The notes: generated by a model not told the origin, from the sequence alone. A stretch of DNA of 64,000 nt from an uncultured Lachnospiraceae bacterium (GCA_900548905.1 URMK01000034.1:1-64000); one strand, 5' to 3'. Positions 1-9,894 are shown, counted from the first letter of the stretch. Numbers and translations: made by a program.

Positions 1-80
1 GTAACTTTTTGCGCAGAAAAGGAGCTGCGCGCTAATTTCTTAGTGCGACAGCCCCTTTTGCTACTGCTCACTTCGTGACC

Positions 81-192
81 AGTAACATGCATAAATCCAT
101 TTCAAATCGCCTGCGGCGTTTGTGTTTATACACCCTTGAATCACATTCTCACATACTGTGCAGTAAATGCACAGTACTGAGTGAACAGTTAC
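81..192. repeat. Dispersed intergenic element, copy 1
   Basis: This non-coding block resembles the one at 17250-17346. Both run from an AGTWAC-like start through AAATCG..CT.CGGCG and CTTGAATCAC to a hairpin with the loop AGTAAAT and end at GTTAC. Here the hairpin is a perfect 8-bp stem (154-161 with 169-176). The stem bases differ from copy 2 while pairing is kept, which argues for a structure under selection or a mobile palindromic element. Function unknown. Confidence 0.6.
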
Positions 193-232
193 ATGTTTTT
201 CGTCCGTATGGAAATCACGGGTCTTTTCTTCT

Positions 233-260
233 TTTACATCAGCAGTGAATGTGGTATAAT
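233..260 (+). promoter_or_regulatory. Candidate sigma-A promoter upstream of tsaC
   Basis: A TTTACA hexamer (233-238), a 16-nt spacer and an extended -10 (TGG then TATAAT at 255-260) make a plausible housekeeping promoter. The same extended -10 recurs at 364-369 and 473-478 because it lies at the start of each 109-bp repeat. The last copy is nearest to tsaC but has no obvious -35. Which one is used cannot be told from sequence. Confidence 0.45.
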
Positions 261-480
261 GTCCGCAGGGCGGACATTATACCTGCGCATCCGGTTTCTG
301 CGTCGGCCGCAGAAAGCCGGGCGCTGGAATCCCCCGGAGGGCATGCCCACGAAGCGGGTATGATATAATGTCCGCAGGGCGGACATTATACCTGCGCATC
401 CGGTTTCTGCGTCAGCCGCAGAAATCCGGGCGCTGGAATCCCCCGGAGGGCATGCCTGCGAAGCGGGTATGATATAATGT
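253..480. repeat. 109-bp tandem repeat, two full units plus a partial third
   Basis: Units start at 255, 364 and 473 with a period of exactly 109 bp. Units 1 and 2 differ at only a few bases. Each full unit opens with a perfect palindrome (unit 1: 14-bp arms, 253-266 and 270-283, loop AGG). A second near-palindrome follows (CCGGTTTCTGCG against CGCAGAAA.CCGG). The third unit is cut short just after TATAATGTCC. Bases 1-532 hold no convincing gene; the short reading frames there only read through the repeat. Confidence 0.85.
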
Positions 481-532
481 CCACGGAACAGACTAAAATT
501 TCTCTCATGGACAGAGGAAGAAAAGCGGTACA

Positions 533-1582
533 ATGGATACAATATATGTAGTTATAAAAGGAGATTATTCGGATGAGGATCAGATCCGGAGGGCAGGGGA
601 TGTCCTGAAAGCGGGCGGTCTGGTGGCGTTTCCCACGGAAACGGTTTATGGTCTGGGAGGAGACGCGCTGAATCCGGCTTCCTCTAAAAAAATATATGCG
701 GCCAAAGGAAGGCCTTCGGATAATCCTCTTATTGTGCATATCTGCAGATGGGAGGATATTTACCGGGTTGCGGAAGCTGTGACGGAGGAGGCGGGGCGTC
801 TGGCGGAAGCCTTCTGGCCAGGCCCCCTTACTTTGATTCTGAAAAAAAAGGACACGGTTCCCGCAGAAACCACAGGAGGGCTGGATACGGTGGCCGTCCG
901 TTTTCCTTCCCATCCGGTTGCCCGGAGGCTGATTGAGGCGGCCGGGGGTTTTGTAGCGGCCCCCAGCGCCAATGCTTCGGGAAAGCCCAGCCCTACCATG
1001 GCGGAATATGTGGCGGAGGATATGAACGGAAGGATAGATATGATTCTGGACGGCGGAGCCGTGGGAATCGGTCTGGAATCTACCATCGTGGATGTCTCGG
1101 GAGAGAAACCCACCATTCTTCGCCCCGGTTATGTAACACAGGAAATGCTGGAAAAGGTGCTGGGAGAGGTTTCTGTGGATCGGACGATACTGGACGGTAC
1201 CACCGCACAGCGGCCAAAGGCTCCGGGTATGAAGTACAGGCACTATGCGCCAAAAGGAGAGCTTTCTATTGTGGAAGGAGATCCGGAAGCGGTGGTGGAT
1301 CGCATTAACAGTCTGTGTGCCTGCGCGGCGGCTGCGGGAAAGAAAACCGGGATTATTGCCACCGATGAGACTTTTTCCCGCTATAGGGCTGCAAGTGTAA
1401 AAAGCGTGGGAAGCCGGGGGGATGAGGAAGCCATTGCCCACAGCCTGTACCGGATACTGCGGGAATTTGACGATGAAGAAATAGAAGTGATGTATACGGA
1501 GTCTTTTCCCACCGACGGAATGGGACAGGCTATTATGAACAGGCTGCTGAAAGCGGCGGGACACCGGATAATTACGGTCTGA
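533..1582 (+). CDS. tsaC: Threonylcarbamoyl-AMP synthase (Sua5/YrdC/YwlC family)
   Basis: Makes L-threonylcarbamoyl-adenylate from threonine, bicarbonate and ATP, the first step of t6A37 modification of ANN-decoding tRNAs in the cytoplasm. The N-terminal YrdC domain (about residues 10-205) has the FPTETVYGLG motif and the KGRPSDNPL signature that binds nucleotide. The C-terminal part carries the Sua5 linker motif (APGMKYRHYAPKG) and a smaller domain, so at 349 aa this is the long Sua5 form, not short TsaC. The start is ATG 533 with a GAGGAAG ribosome site just upstream. First gene of a run with rpiB and upp, an order also known near the atp operon of Bacillus. Its promoter region is the 109-bp tandem repeat. 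Confidence 0.93.
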   Translation: MDTIYVVIKGDYSDEDQIRRAGDVLKAGGLVAFPTETVYGLGGDALNPASSKKIYAAKGRPSDNPLIVHICRWEDIYRVAEAVTEEAGRLAEAFWPGPLTLILKKKDTVPAETTGGLDTVAVRFPSHPVARRLIEAAGGFVAAPSANASGKPSPTMAEYVAEDMNGRIDMILDGGAVGIGLESTIVDVSGEKPTILRPGYVTQEMLEKVLGEVSVDRTILDGTTAQRPKAPGMKYRHYAPKGELSIVEGDPEAVVDRINSLCACAAAAGKKTGIIATDETFSRYRAASVKSVGSRGDEEAIAHSLYRILREFDDEEIEVMYTESFPTDGMGQAIMNRLLKAAGHRIITV

Positions 1583-1641
1583 TGAAAAGATAAGAAATTA
1601 TCATTCATATAATAAAAGCCGGAAGGCGGAAAGGTGCGTAT

Positions 1642-2070
1642 ATGTTGGTAGCATTAGGAAGTGACCACGGCGGTTATGATTTAAAACAGGAAGTGATCGG
1701 ATACTTGAAGGAGATGGGGATCAGCTACAGGGATTTCGGATGTACGGGCAGGGAGTCCTGTGATTATCCGGAATTCGGCAGGGCGGCTGCGGAAGCGGTG
1801 GCCGGCGGGGAATGCGATAAAGGAATTGTTATCTGTACCACGGGGATCGGTATTTCCATTGTGGCGAACAAGGTGAAGGGAATCCGGTGTGCGCTCTGTG
1901 CGGATACGGTTTCCGCACGGCTTACCAGAGAACATAATGATGCGAATATTTTGGCTATGGGAGCGGGCATCATAGGAAAGAACCTGGCGCTCAGCATAGT
2001 GGAGACATTTTTGAACACTCCTTTTTCAGAGGAAGAAAAGCATGCCCGCAGGATCAGGGCTATTGAATAA
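1642..2070 (+). CDS. rpiB: Ribose-5-phosphate isomerase B
   Basis: Interconverts ribose-5-phosphate and ribulose-5-phosphate in the non-oxidative pentose phosphate pathway. At 142 aa it has the usual RpiB/LacAB length. Visible motifs are the N-terminal GSDHGG phosphate-binding stretch, the catalytic cysteine region CTTGIGISIVANK, and REHNDANILAMG near the C-terminus. Start ATG 1642 follows an AAAGG site. It sits 59 bp after tsaC and before upp, consistent with supply of ribose phosphate for nucleotide salvage. An allose- or galactose-6-phosphate isomerase is the alternative within the family, but the housekeeping context favours RpiB. Confidence 0.92.
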   Translation: MLVALGSDHGGYDLKQEVIGYLKEMGISYRDFGCTGRESCDYPEFGRAAAEAVAGGECDKGIVICTTGIGISIVANKVKGIRCALCADTVSARLTREHNDANILAMGAGIIGKNLALSIVETFLNTPFSEEEKHARRIRAIE

Positions 2071-2112
2071 AAAGCAGATTACACAGGCAGAAAGATAAAA
2101 TGATATGCAAAC

Positions 2113-2142
2113 GTAACCGTTTTGATTTATCTGAACGGTTAC
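2113..2142. repeat. GTAACCGTT palindrome before upp
   Basis: Perfect 9-bp inverted repeat (2113-2121 with 2134-2142) and a 12-nt spacer. It ends 12 nt before the AGGAGG of upp, so in mRNA it would be a 5'-leader hairpin. No U-tract follows, so it is not a typical terminator. Its arms resemble GTAAC/GTTC palindromes found in other gaps of this window. Confidence 0.6.
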
Positions 2143-2169
2143 AGAAAAACATACAGGAGGACAAATATT

Positions 2170-2799
2170 ATGGCAAAGGTAGTCGTTATGGATCATCCGC
2201 TGATTCAGCACAAAATAGGGTATATCAGGAGAATCGAGACAGGTACGAAGGACTTCAGACAGACGATCAGCGAGATTGCCATGCTCATCTGCTATGAGGC
2301 TACGAGAAGCCTGCAGCTTGCCGATGTGGAAATCACTACGCCTATCTGCAATACCACGGTTAAGGAACTGAAAGGTAAGAAAATGGCAATTGTGCCTATT
2401 CTCCGTGCCGGCCTTGGTATGGTGGACGGCGTGCTGAACCTGATTCCGGCGGCAAAAATCGGCCATATCGGCCTGTACCGTGATCCGGAAACACTGAACC
2501 CGGTGGAATATTACTGCAAGCTTCCTGCCGATTGCGCGGAAAGGGAGGTTTTTGTGGTGGATCCCATGCTGGCAACCGGCGGTTCTTCCGTGGCGGCTAT
2601 CCAGATGCTGAAGGACAAGGGATGTAAAAAAATCCACTTCATGTGCATCATTGCCGCTCCGGAAGGAATAGCAAAGATGCAGGAAATCCATCCGGATGTG
2701 GATTTGTATGTGGGCGCGCTTGATGAAAAGCTGAATGATCACGGATATATTGTTCCCGGTCTGGGAGATGCGGGCGACAGGATTTTCGGCACCAAATAA
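2170..2799 (+). CDS. upp: Uracil phosphoribosyltransferase
   Basis: Salvages uracil to UMP using PRPP. The 209-aa product has the normal family length. Motifs seen are the N-terminal DHPLIQHK start typical of Upp, [12 protein letters not shown], the PRPP-binding loop [11 protein letters not shown], and the C-terminal [11 protein letters not shown] place the start at ATG 2170 because AGGAGG lies at 2155-2160. An in-frame ATG at 2122 would include the hairpin at 2113-2142 and add residues the family lacks. comEB follows after 21 bp, so the two are probably co-transcribed. Confidence 0.95.
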   Translation: MAKVVVMDHPLIQHKIGYIRRIETGTKDFRQTISEIAMLICYEATRSLQLADVEITTPICNTTVKELKGKKMAIVPILRAGLGMVDGVLNLIPAAKIGHIGLYRDPETLNPVEYYCKLPADCAEREVFVVDPMLATGGSSVAAIQMLKDKGCKKIHFMCIIAAPEGIAKMQEIHPDVDLYVGALDEKLNDHGYIVPGLGDAGDRIFGTK

Positions 2800-2820
2800 G
2801 AAGAAATTAGAGGGATTTTC

Positions 2821-3300
2821 ATGAAAAGAACCGATTATATAACCTGGGATGAGTATTTTATGGGAGTAGCCAAACTGTCAGGCATGCGTTCCAAGGACCC
2901 CAGTACCCAGGTGGGGGCCTGCATAGTGAGCCAGGACAACAAAATTCTGTCCATGGGCTATAACGGGTTCCCTATAGGCTGTTCCGATGATGAATTTCCA
3001 TGGGATAAAAAAGGGGAGGAAGAGGATACCAAATATCCTTATGTCACCCACAGTGAATTGAATGCTATTCTCAACTACCGGGGAGGGAGCCTTGCCGGAG
3101 CCAAGTTATACGTTTCCCTTTTTCCCTGCAATGAATGTGCCAAGGCCATTATCCAGAGCGGCATCAGAGAAATTATTTACGAATGTGACAAGTATGCGGA
3201 TACGCCGGCTGTGCGGGCTTCCAAACGTATGCTGGATGCCGCGGGGGTGGCATACCGGCAGTATGAATCAGCCGGCCGCAATGTGACAATCGAACTATAA
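2821..3300 (+). CDS. comEB: Deoxycytidylate (dCMP) deaminase, ComEB type
   Basis: A zinc-dependent cytidine/deoxycytidylate deaminase that would convert dCMP to dUMP for dTTP synthesis. Its 159 aa fit the ComEB/dCMP deaminase group. The zinc site is visible as HSELNAI (His and the catalytic Glu) and PCNECAK (two Cys). An N-terminal KDPSTQVGACIV stretch is typical of the group. It lies between upp and the cell-wall hydrolase gene with short gaps, in keeping with a pyrimidine salvage pair. A late competence role, implied by the name, is not indicated here. Confidence 0.9.
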   Translation: MKRTDYITWDEYFMGVAKLSGMRSKDPSTQVGACIVSQDNKILSMGYNGFPIGCSDDEFPWDKKGEEEDTKYPYVTHSELNAILNYRGGSLAGAKLYVSLFPCNECAKAIIQSGIREIIYECDKYADTPAVRASKRMLDAAGVAYRQYESAGRNVTIEL

Positions 3301-3312
3301 AGGAGAAATCGG

Positions 3313-4476
3313 ATGAAGACAGCTGGAAAGCGAAGGCTGCTGGCAGGATTTTTGGCGGTTGTGATGTTTCTGTGTATCCCGGTTATCCGGGCAGGGGCAA
3401 CTTCTGATACGAAAGAAAAGCTGGATAAGGCGAAGCAGGAAAAAGAAGCTACGGAGAATCAGAAGAATGCCACAGAAACCACAATTGATAATATGGAGGA
3501 GGCCAAGACCGGTCTGGCAGGGGAGCTGGCCGGGCTTACCACACAGCTGACGGAGGTAAGCGACAACCTGGAAACCATAGAAAACAATATTATCGCAAAA
3601 AACGAGGAAATTGCCAAAACCCAGGAGGAGCTGGAGGAAGCCAGGAAATCGGAGGAATGGCAGTATACCTGTATGAAAAAACGGATCCAGTTCATGTATG
3701 AGCAGAACAGCCAGATGTATCTGGAGGCGTTGTTTTCTTCTTCCTCCTTTGCCGATTTTCTGAATAAGTCGGAATATTTCGAACAGATTGCGGCGTATGA
3801 CCAGAAGATGCTTGCCCAGTACAAGGAAACCAGAAAACAGATAGAAGAAAAAGAAGCACAGCTGGAGAAGGAAAAGGAAGATCTGGACGAAATGAAGGCT
3901 TCCGCTGAGGCGGAACATGAGAAATTCAGCGGCCTCATCAATAAAACCAAAGGGAACATAAGCAGCTATTCCAATCAGATCGCGGGGGCGGAAGCCCAAG
4001 TGGCGGCACTGGAGGCCCAGATTGAGGAACAGAACAAGAATATTTCCGCTCTTCAGAAGCAGCTTGCGGAAGAAATGGCGAAATCCCGACTGGCGGCAAA
4101 TTCCAGCTGGCGTGATATTTCCGAAGTGACCTTTACGGAGGACGACAGATACCTTCTTGCCAACCTCATCTATTGTGAAGCGGGAGGCGAACCCTATGAC
4201 GGGCAGGTAGCCGTTGGCGCGGTGGTAATCAACCGTGTATTAAGCTCCGTTTACCCCAATACCCTCTCCGGCGTTGTTTACCAGAACAGACAGTTTGAGC
4301 CGGTTTCTACGGGGCGTCTGGCCCTGGCGCTTGCGGAGAACAGGGCGACCGCCAGTTGTTACCGGGCGGCGGATGAAGCGATGAGCGGGATGACCAATGT
4401 GGGGAATTGTGTGTATTTCAGAACACCCATACCCGGGCTGGAAGGGATCAACATCGGAGGACATGTCTTCTATTAA
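3313..4476 (+). CDS. Secreted cell-wall hydrolase with coiled coil and SleB/CwlJ domain
   Basis: The N-terminus is a signal peptide (about residues 1-29, ending ...RAGA). Residues about 30-260 are a long charged coiled coil rich in E, K and Q, like the stalks of PcsB-type proteins. The C-terminal ~120 residues form a Hydrolase_2 (SleB/CwlJ) domain with the LIYCEAGGEPYDGQ motif containing the catalytic Glu, AVGAVVINR, and a GGHVFY end. Family members cleave peptidoglycan, in several cases spore cortex. This architecture suggests a regulated muramidase or transglycosylase at the cell surface, but a spore role cannot be assigned. Start ATG 3313 has an AGGAG site. A strong terminator follows. Confidence 0.85.
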   Translation: MKTAGKRRLLAGFLAVVMFLCIPVIRAGATSDTKEKLDKAKQEKEATENQKNATETTIDNMEEAKTGLAGELAGLTTQLTEVSDNLETIENNIIAKNEEIAKTQEELEEARKSEEWQYTCMKKRIQFMYEQNSQMYLEALFSSSSFADFLNKSEYFEQIAAYDQKMLAQYKETRKQIEEKEAQLEKEKEDLDEMKASAEAEHEKFSGLINKTKGNISSYSNQIAGAEAQVAALEAQIEEQNKNISALQKQLAEEMAKSRLAANSSWRDISEVTFTEDDRYLLANLIYCEAGGEPYDGQVAVGAVVINRVLSSVYPNTLSGVVYQNRQFEPVSTGRLALALAENRATASCYRAADEAMSGMTNVGNCVYFRTPIPGLEGINIGGHVFY

Positions 4477-4553
4477 TATGGATAATATGGTATGCAATAA
4501 TCTGTGATAGGCAGAACGTGGTATACGCCGGAACAGGACAAGCTATTCCGGCA

Positions 4554-4598
4554 AAAAAGGCCATAGCAGGAAATTCCCATTTCCGCTATGGCCTTTTT
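4554..4598. terminator. Bidirectional Rho-independent terminator
   Basis: AAAAAGGCCATAGC pairs with GCTATGGCCTTTTT around a short A/T-rich loop, giving a T-tract on one strand and an A-tract on the other. It separates the convergent cell-wall hydrolase (+) and DUF402 (-) genes and can serve both. Confidence 0.9.
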
Positions 4599-4626
4599 AT
4601 ACGGAGCTTCCGCCGTTTTTGCAAAA

Positions 4627-5130
4627 TCAGCACTGGTGCAGCAGGCTTTCCGCAGGATCAAACCGGTTAATAGGGGCGGTAAGCTCCCCGAGCTTACCTG
4701 CATATATCCGGTTCAGCAAAGCATCCAGGGAAAGAAGGGCGGCCTGCAGCTGGGGGATTGTGATGAGCCCTTCCGTAAGCGCCTGGGAGATTTCCCCCAG
4801 ATCCACTACCTTGACAAAGCCGTCGGGATAAATGATCACGTCCGCTAGGAGGTCGGTAACTACCAGGGTATTCGATTCTTCGTCGTAGCTGTGGGTGATG
4901 ATATCGCAGTAATAATAGAGCAGCGTATTGTCCGCCGCGTAGAATTTGCTGATTTTATAGCCTTCTTCAAAGAAATAGCAGGAAAAGCCGTGGTGAAGAT
5001 CCTTTCTTGGTTTCAGCGCCTGCCAGCTGGTAACCAGAATGTTATCCTCATGCAGAAGAATCCTGTCATCTTTCAGAAGAACGCACTCTTCGGGAATCAG
5101 ACGTCTGCGGTACAGGATGGGATCTTTCAT
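4627..5130 (-). CDS. DUF402 domain protein
   Basis: A 167-aa soluble protein whose central and C-terminal part matches the DUF402 fold by eye: YYCDI, then TDLLADVIIYPDG, then VVDLGE. Some DUF402 proteins are nucleoside tri/diphosphatases with metal-binding acidic residues in these strands, so a phosphatase activity is possible but unproven here. The gene has its own promoter, divergent from the atp operon, and ends at the shared terminator. No operon partners. Confidence 0.7.
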   Translation of the reverse strand: MKDPILYRRRLIPEECVLLKDDRILLHEDNILVTSWQALKPRKDLHHGFSCYFFEEGYKISKFYAADNTLLYYYCDIITHSYDEESNTLVVTDLLADVIIYPDGFVKVVDLGEISQALTEGLITIPQLQAALLSLDALLNRIYAGKLGELTAPINRFDPAESLLHQC

Positions 5131-5187
5131 AAGCGCCTCCTCCTCCTTTGGGACGCATCGGACTGCGTCTGCCGGGGTTTGCCAAAG

Positions 5188-5216
5188 GTTATAAAATGAA
5201 GTATGTATTTGTCCAA
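5188..5216 (-). promoter_or_regulatory. Sigma-A promoter of the DUF402 gene
   Basis: On the minus strand a TTGGAC box (5211-5216), a 17-nt spacer and TATAAC (5188-5193) precede the gene start at 5130. The geometry is ideal for a housekeeping promoter. Confidence 0.6.
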
Positions 5217-5267
5217 AATACTACACGTAACGGGACAAAATGTCAATGAAAAAAACCACTGTTTTGG

Positions 5268-5296
5268 TAGACAGAATCCGGGAAAATGGGTATAAT
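5268..5296 (+). promoter_or_regulatory. Sigma-A promoter of the atp operon
   Basis: TAGACA (5268-5273), a 17-nt spacer and a perfect TATAAT (5291-5296) lie 60 bp before the first atp gene. Transcription would start near 5303. No other strong promoter is seen inside the operon. Confidence 0.75.
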
Positions 5297-5356
5297 CATA
5301 AATGAGTGTTTTTACCCTGGACAAAGTGTACCATAATCGGTGAAAGGAATACGGAA

Positions 5357-5608
5357 GTGGATAATAATGTTTTCAGGTATTTATCCCTGATAACGCAGTT
5401 TGGCATTTATATGCTGGTCCCCATTTTTTTGTGCTCCTTTGCGGGCATGTTTTTGGATAAAAAGCTTGGCACATCTTTTTTTATGGTCATACTGTTCTTT
5501 GTCGGTGCCCTTGCCGGGTTCAGGAACATATATGTATTGGCACAAAAATTAACCAGGGACAAGAGTAAAGGCAGCCATGATGAAAAATCTTCTGGAAAAA
5601 GTAAATGA
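5357..5608 (+). CDS. atpZ: AtpZ/AtpI-family small membrane protein
   Basis: An 83-aa protein with two membrane segments (LITQFGIYMLVPIFLCSFAGMF and FFMVILFFVGALAGFRNIY) and a charged tail. This is the AtpZ-like family encoded just before F-type ATP synthases, linked in other bacteria to Mg2+/Ca2+ transport or assembly. I choose GTG 5357 because GAAAGG lies about 9 nt upstream. A GTG at 5306 in the same frame would overlap the likely transcription start and has no ribosome site. The gene overlaps atpI by about 32 bp, so translation is probably coupled. Confidence 0.75.
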   Translation: MDNNVFRYLSLITQFGIYMLVPIFLCSFAGMFLDKKLGTSFFMVILFFVGALAGFRNIYVLAQKLTRDKSKGSHDEKSSGKSK

Positions 5609-6056
5609 AACTGTCCTGGAATTATGGACGGGCATACTGCTGTGGGGAATCGTCTGTCAGCTGGTCCCCGTGTGGTTTGTAAAGGACAAGGCGGGCTACA
5701 GTCTGGGACTATGGCTGGGAATCCTGCTTGCAGGCGCTTCGGCCTTCCATATGTGGTGGTCCCTGGACAGGGGGCTGGACAGAGGCGGCGCCGCCCAGGG
5801 CTATATACGAAAGCATGCTTTTATCAGGTATGCCGTAATAGTTGCGGTATTTGCAGCGGTAATGCTTACGGGGACGTTCAATCCTCTGGCGGCGTTCCTG
5901 GGAATTATGGGTTTGAAGGCGGGGGCTTATCTGCAGCCCTTTGTGCATAAACGCCTGCATCCTGAGGAGGAGAGGGAAGACTCCCCGGAATGGAATAGGC
6001 AGGCCGGCCAAACAGCCGGCGCCGAAAATGAAGAAAAGAAGGAGGTGAACCTATGA
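5577..6056 (+). CDS. atpI: ATP synthase subunit I (AtpI)
   Basis: A 159-aa membrane protein with four hydrophobic segments (around residues 15-32, 43-60, 82-100 and 102-118) and a long charged C-terminal tail. AtpI proteins act as chaperones for assembly of the c ring in the membrane. Sequence identity in this family is low, so the call rests on topology and position directly before atpB, with which it overlaps by 4 bp (ATGA). The start overlaps the atpZ end. The acidic tail of about 30 residues is longer than I would expect. Confidence 0.7.
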   Translation: MMKNLLEKVNETVLELWTGILLWGIVCQLVPVWFVKDKAGYSLGLWLGILLAGASAFHMWWSLDRGLDRGGAAQGYIRKHAFIRYAVIVAVFAAVMLTGTFNPLAAFLGIMGLKAGAYLQPFVHKRLHPEEEREDSPEWNRQAGQTAGAENEEKKEVNL

Positions 6057-6772
6057 TGAATGGTATTTTGTTGTCCGCGGAGTCGGAAGTGGATTTTATG
6101 ATACACGGAATCTTTCCCTACAGCTTTTTCGGACATCAGGTGTGGATAACGACCACCCATGTATGCTTGCTGATTATCATGCTTGTGCTTATCGGGTTTG
6201 CCATTGCTGCAAACCGGGCGATGAAGCATGCTTCAGAGGTGCCCGGTGCCTTTCAGAATATAGTGGAGATGGTGGTGGAAAAGCTGGACGGCATGATTCA
6301 TAACGTAATGGGCAAGAATGCGGTGAAATTTGCCAACTATATCGGCACTATTTTTATTTTTATTCTGATAAGCAATATCTCGGGACTGTTCGGCCTGCGC
6401 CCGCCCACGGCGGACTATGGAGTAACGCTTCCCCTGGGGCTTCTGACATTTACGCTTATCCACTTTAATAAGCTGAAACACCAGAAGCTGTCAGGTGTCC
6501 TGAAGGGCTTGTGCGAGCCCTGGCCTATCTGGGCGCCCATCAATATAATCGGTGATGTGGCTGTTCCCATATCCCTGTCCCTGCGTCTGTTTGCCAATGT
6601 GCTTTCCGGTACCGTCATGATGGCACTGGTATACGGACTGCTGAAATGGTTTGCGGTAATATGGCCGGCGGCCCTGCACGTATATTTTGACCTGTTCTCC
6701 GGTGCGATCCAGACGTACGTATTCTGTATGCTGACCATGACTTATATTTCAGATGCAATCGGGGATAAATAA
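6053..6772 (+). CDS. atpB: ATP synthase Fo subunit a
   Basis: Forms the ion half-channels next to the c ring. The 239-aa product has about five to six membrane helices. The essential arginine is visible in the SLRLFANVLSG helix, and NIIGDVAVPISLSLR precedes it as in other a subunits. The N-terminal sequence is polar and short. AGGAGG lies about 7 nt before ATG 6053. The a subunit must match the ion specificity of the c ring, which here looks sodium-type. Confidence 0.95.
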   Translation: MMNGILLSAESEVDFMIHGIFPYSFFGHQVWITTTHVCLLIIMLVLIGFAIAANRAMKHASEVPGAFQNIVEMVVEKLDGMIHNVMGKNAVKFANYIGTIFIFILISNISGLFGLRPPTADYGVTLPLGLLTFTLIHFNKLKHQKLSGVLKGLCEPWPIWAPINIIGDVAVPISLSLRLFANVLSGTVMMALVYGLLKWFAVIWPAALHVYFDLFSGAIQTYVFCMLTMTYISDAIGDK

Positions 6773-7117
<345 letters not shown>

Positions 7118-7161
7118 GGTGCGGCCTCAATCCAAAAAATGAATGAAAGGAGGCTTGCATC

Positions 7162-7725
7162 TTGACGACAAAATTAGCGATGGCAGTCCTGATGACTGCT
7201 GACGAAATGACGCCCCGTCTTTTTGATCTGGATTTTCAGCTGCTGGCGGATGCCGTACTGTCTGTAATAGCCGTATTTGTGCTGTTCCTGGCAATGTCCT
7301 ATTTCCTTTTTAACCCGGCGAGGGAATTCCTGAAAAAGAGACAGGACAAAATCCGGAATGAACTGGAAGAGGCGAGAGTCAGCCAGGAAGAAGCTGCCGC
7401 TCTGAAGAAGAATTATGAGGACAAGCTGGCAAACATTAATAAAGAAGCTGATGAGATCCTCAGCGCTACCAGAAAGAAAGCCATGGCCAATGAAACCCGT
7501 ATTGTCGGGGAGGCCAGGGACGAAGCCGCAAGAATCGTGGCCAGAGCCAAAATCGAAGCGGAGCTGGAGAAGAAGAAGGTGGCCGATGAGGTGAAGAAGG
7601 AAATGGTTTCCCTGGCAGGCGTGCTGGCAGGCAAGGTTATTGGAAGCACCATTGACGCTGCGTCTCAGGACAGCCTGATTGATGAGACTCTTAAGGAAAT
7701 AGGTGATAGCACATGGCTAAGCTAG
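7162..7725 (+). CDS. atpF: ATP synthase Fo subunit b
   Basis: Peripheral stalk subunit. One membrane helix (about residues 29-50, VLSVIAVFVLFLAMSYFLF) is followed by a long charged amphipathic helix up to about residue 155, the usual b dimer stalk. The start is TTG 7162, chosen for the AAAGGAGG at 7146-7153, 8 nt upstream. An ATG at 7180 is the fallback. The C-terminus overlaps atpH by 13 bp. At 187 aa it is slightly longer than the E. coli b subunit because of the N-terminal extension. Confidence 0.93.
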   Translation: MTTKLAMAVLMTADEMTPRLFDLDFQLLADAVLSVIAVFVLFLAMSYFLFNPAREFLKKRQDKIRNELEEARVSQEEAAALKKNYEDKLANINKEADEILSATRKKAMANETRIVGEARDEAARIVARAKIEAELEKKKVADEVKKEMVSLAGVLAGKVIGSTIDAASQDSLIDETLKEIGDSTWLS

Positions 7726-8261
7726 TTTCGGAAACTTACGGAGAAGCGCTGTTTAGCCTGGGAATGGAAAAGGAAGCTGTGGACAGCCTCATGGAGGAAA
7801 TTATTTCTCTTGATAAGATATTGGAAGGCAATCCCGGTTTTTCCAGACTGATGAATCATCCGGATATCGGAAGGGATGAAAAGCTTGCGATCCTTCAGAC
7901 CGTTTTTGAAGGAAAGCTTTCCGATACCATGTACGGTTTTCTGGAGGTGCTGATTCACAAGGGCCGTTATGGCGCTATTGATGATATTTTTACTTACTAT
8001 ACGGACAGATATAAGGCTTTCCACAAGATCGGGGTGGCATATATTACCAGCGCTGTGGCGCTGACCGACGGACAGAAGGCCAGAATAGAAAAACGTCTGA
8101 TAGAAACCACACAGTACAGCAAAATGGAGCTGCATTTCCGTCTGGATAAGGATCTGATTGGAGGTCTGGTGATCCGGATTGGCGACAGGGTGGTTGATTC
8201 TAGTATCCGTACAAAGCTGGAAGGGCTGCAGAGGCAGCTGATGAAAGTACAGCTTTCATAA
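7713..8261 (+). CDS. atpH: ATP synthase F1 subunit delta
   Basis: Joins the top of F1 to the b stalk. The 182-aa product shows the OSCP/delta pattern: an N-terminal helical domain opening with ETYGEALFSLG and the C-terminal GGLVIRIGDRVVDSSIRTKLEGL signature. It overlaps atpF by 13 bp, suggesting coupled translation. The last codons (CAG CTT TCA TAA) are repeated as a 12-bp direct repeat 38 bp downstream, around a small palindrome. Confidence 0.94.
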   Translation: MAKLVSETYGEALFSLGMEKEAVDSLMEEIISLDKILEGNPGFSRLMNHPDIGRDEKLAILQTVFEGKLSDTMYGFLEVLIHKGRYGAIDDIFTYYTDRYKAFHKIGVAYITSAVALTDGQKARIEKRLIETTQYSKMELHFRLDKDLIGGLVIRIGDRVVDSSIRTKLEGLQRQLMKVQLS

Positions 8262-8299
8262 CCGTTCGGCAGGTTTTGAACAGTTACCAGCTTTCATAA
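8250..8299. repeat. 12-bp direct repeats flanking a small palindrome
   Basis: CAGCTTTCATAA occurs at 8250-8261 (end of atpH) and at 8288-8299. Between them lies the imperfect inverted repeat TAACCGTTC / GAACAGTTA (8259-8267 with 8278-8286). The arrangement looks like a short palindromic element inserted with duplication of its target, or a slipped duplication. The gap to atpA (8262-8369) holds nothing else I recognise apart from the ribosome site. Confidence 0.5.
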
Positions 8300-8363
8300 A
8301 ACAACCTGTGTAAACGGGAAAAATGGAAAACCGCCCCCGGTGGCGGAAGTAGAGGAAGGTTAA

Positions 8364-9875
<1,512 letters not shown>

Positions 9876-9894
9876 AAAGAACAGGTGAATTTGT

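Noticed and set aside
253..480. CRISPR array
   Set aside because: Only two and a bit copies exist, they are contiguous 109-bp units without spacers, and no cas gene is present.
181..542. Short open frames over the 109-bp repeats
   Set aside because: They merely read through the repeat units on both strands and have no ribosome site or recognisable protein features.
2122..2169. Upstream in-frame ATG for upp
   Set aside because: It would put the 2113-2142 palindrome into the coding region and add residues that Upp proteins do not have. ATG 2170 has a perfect AGGAGG.
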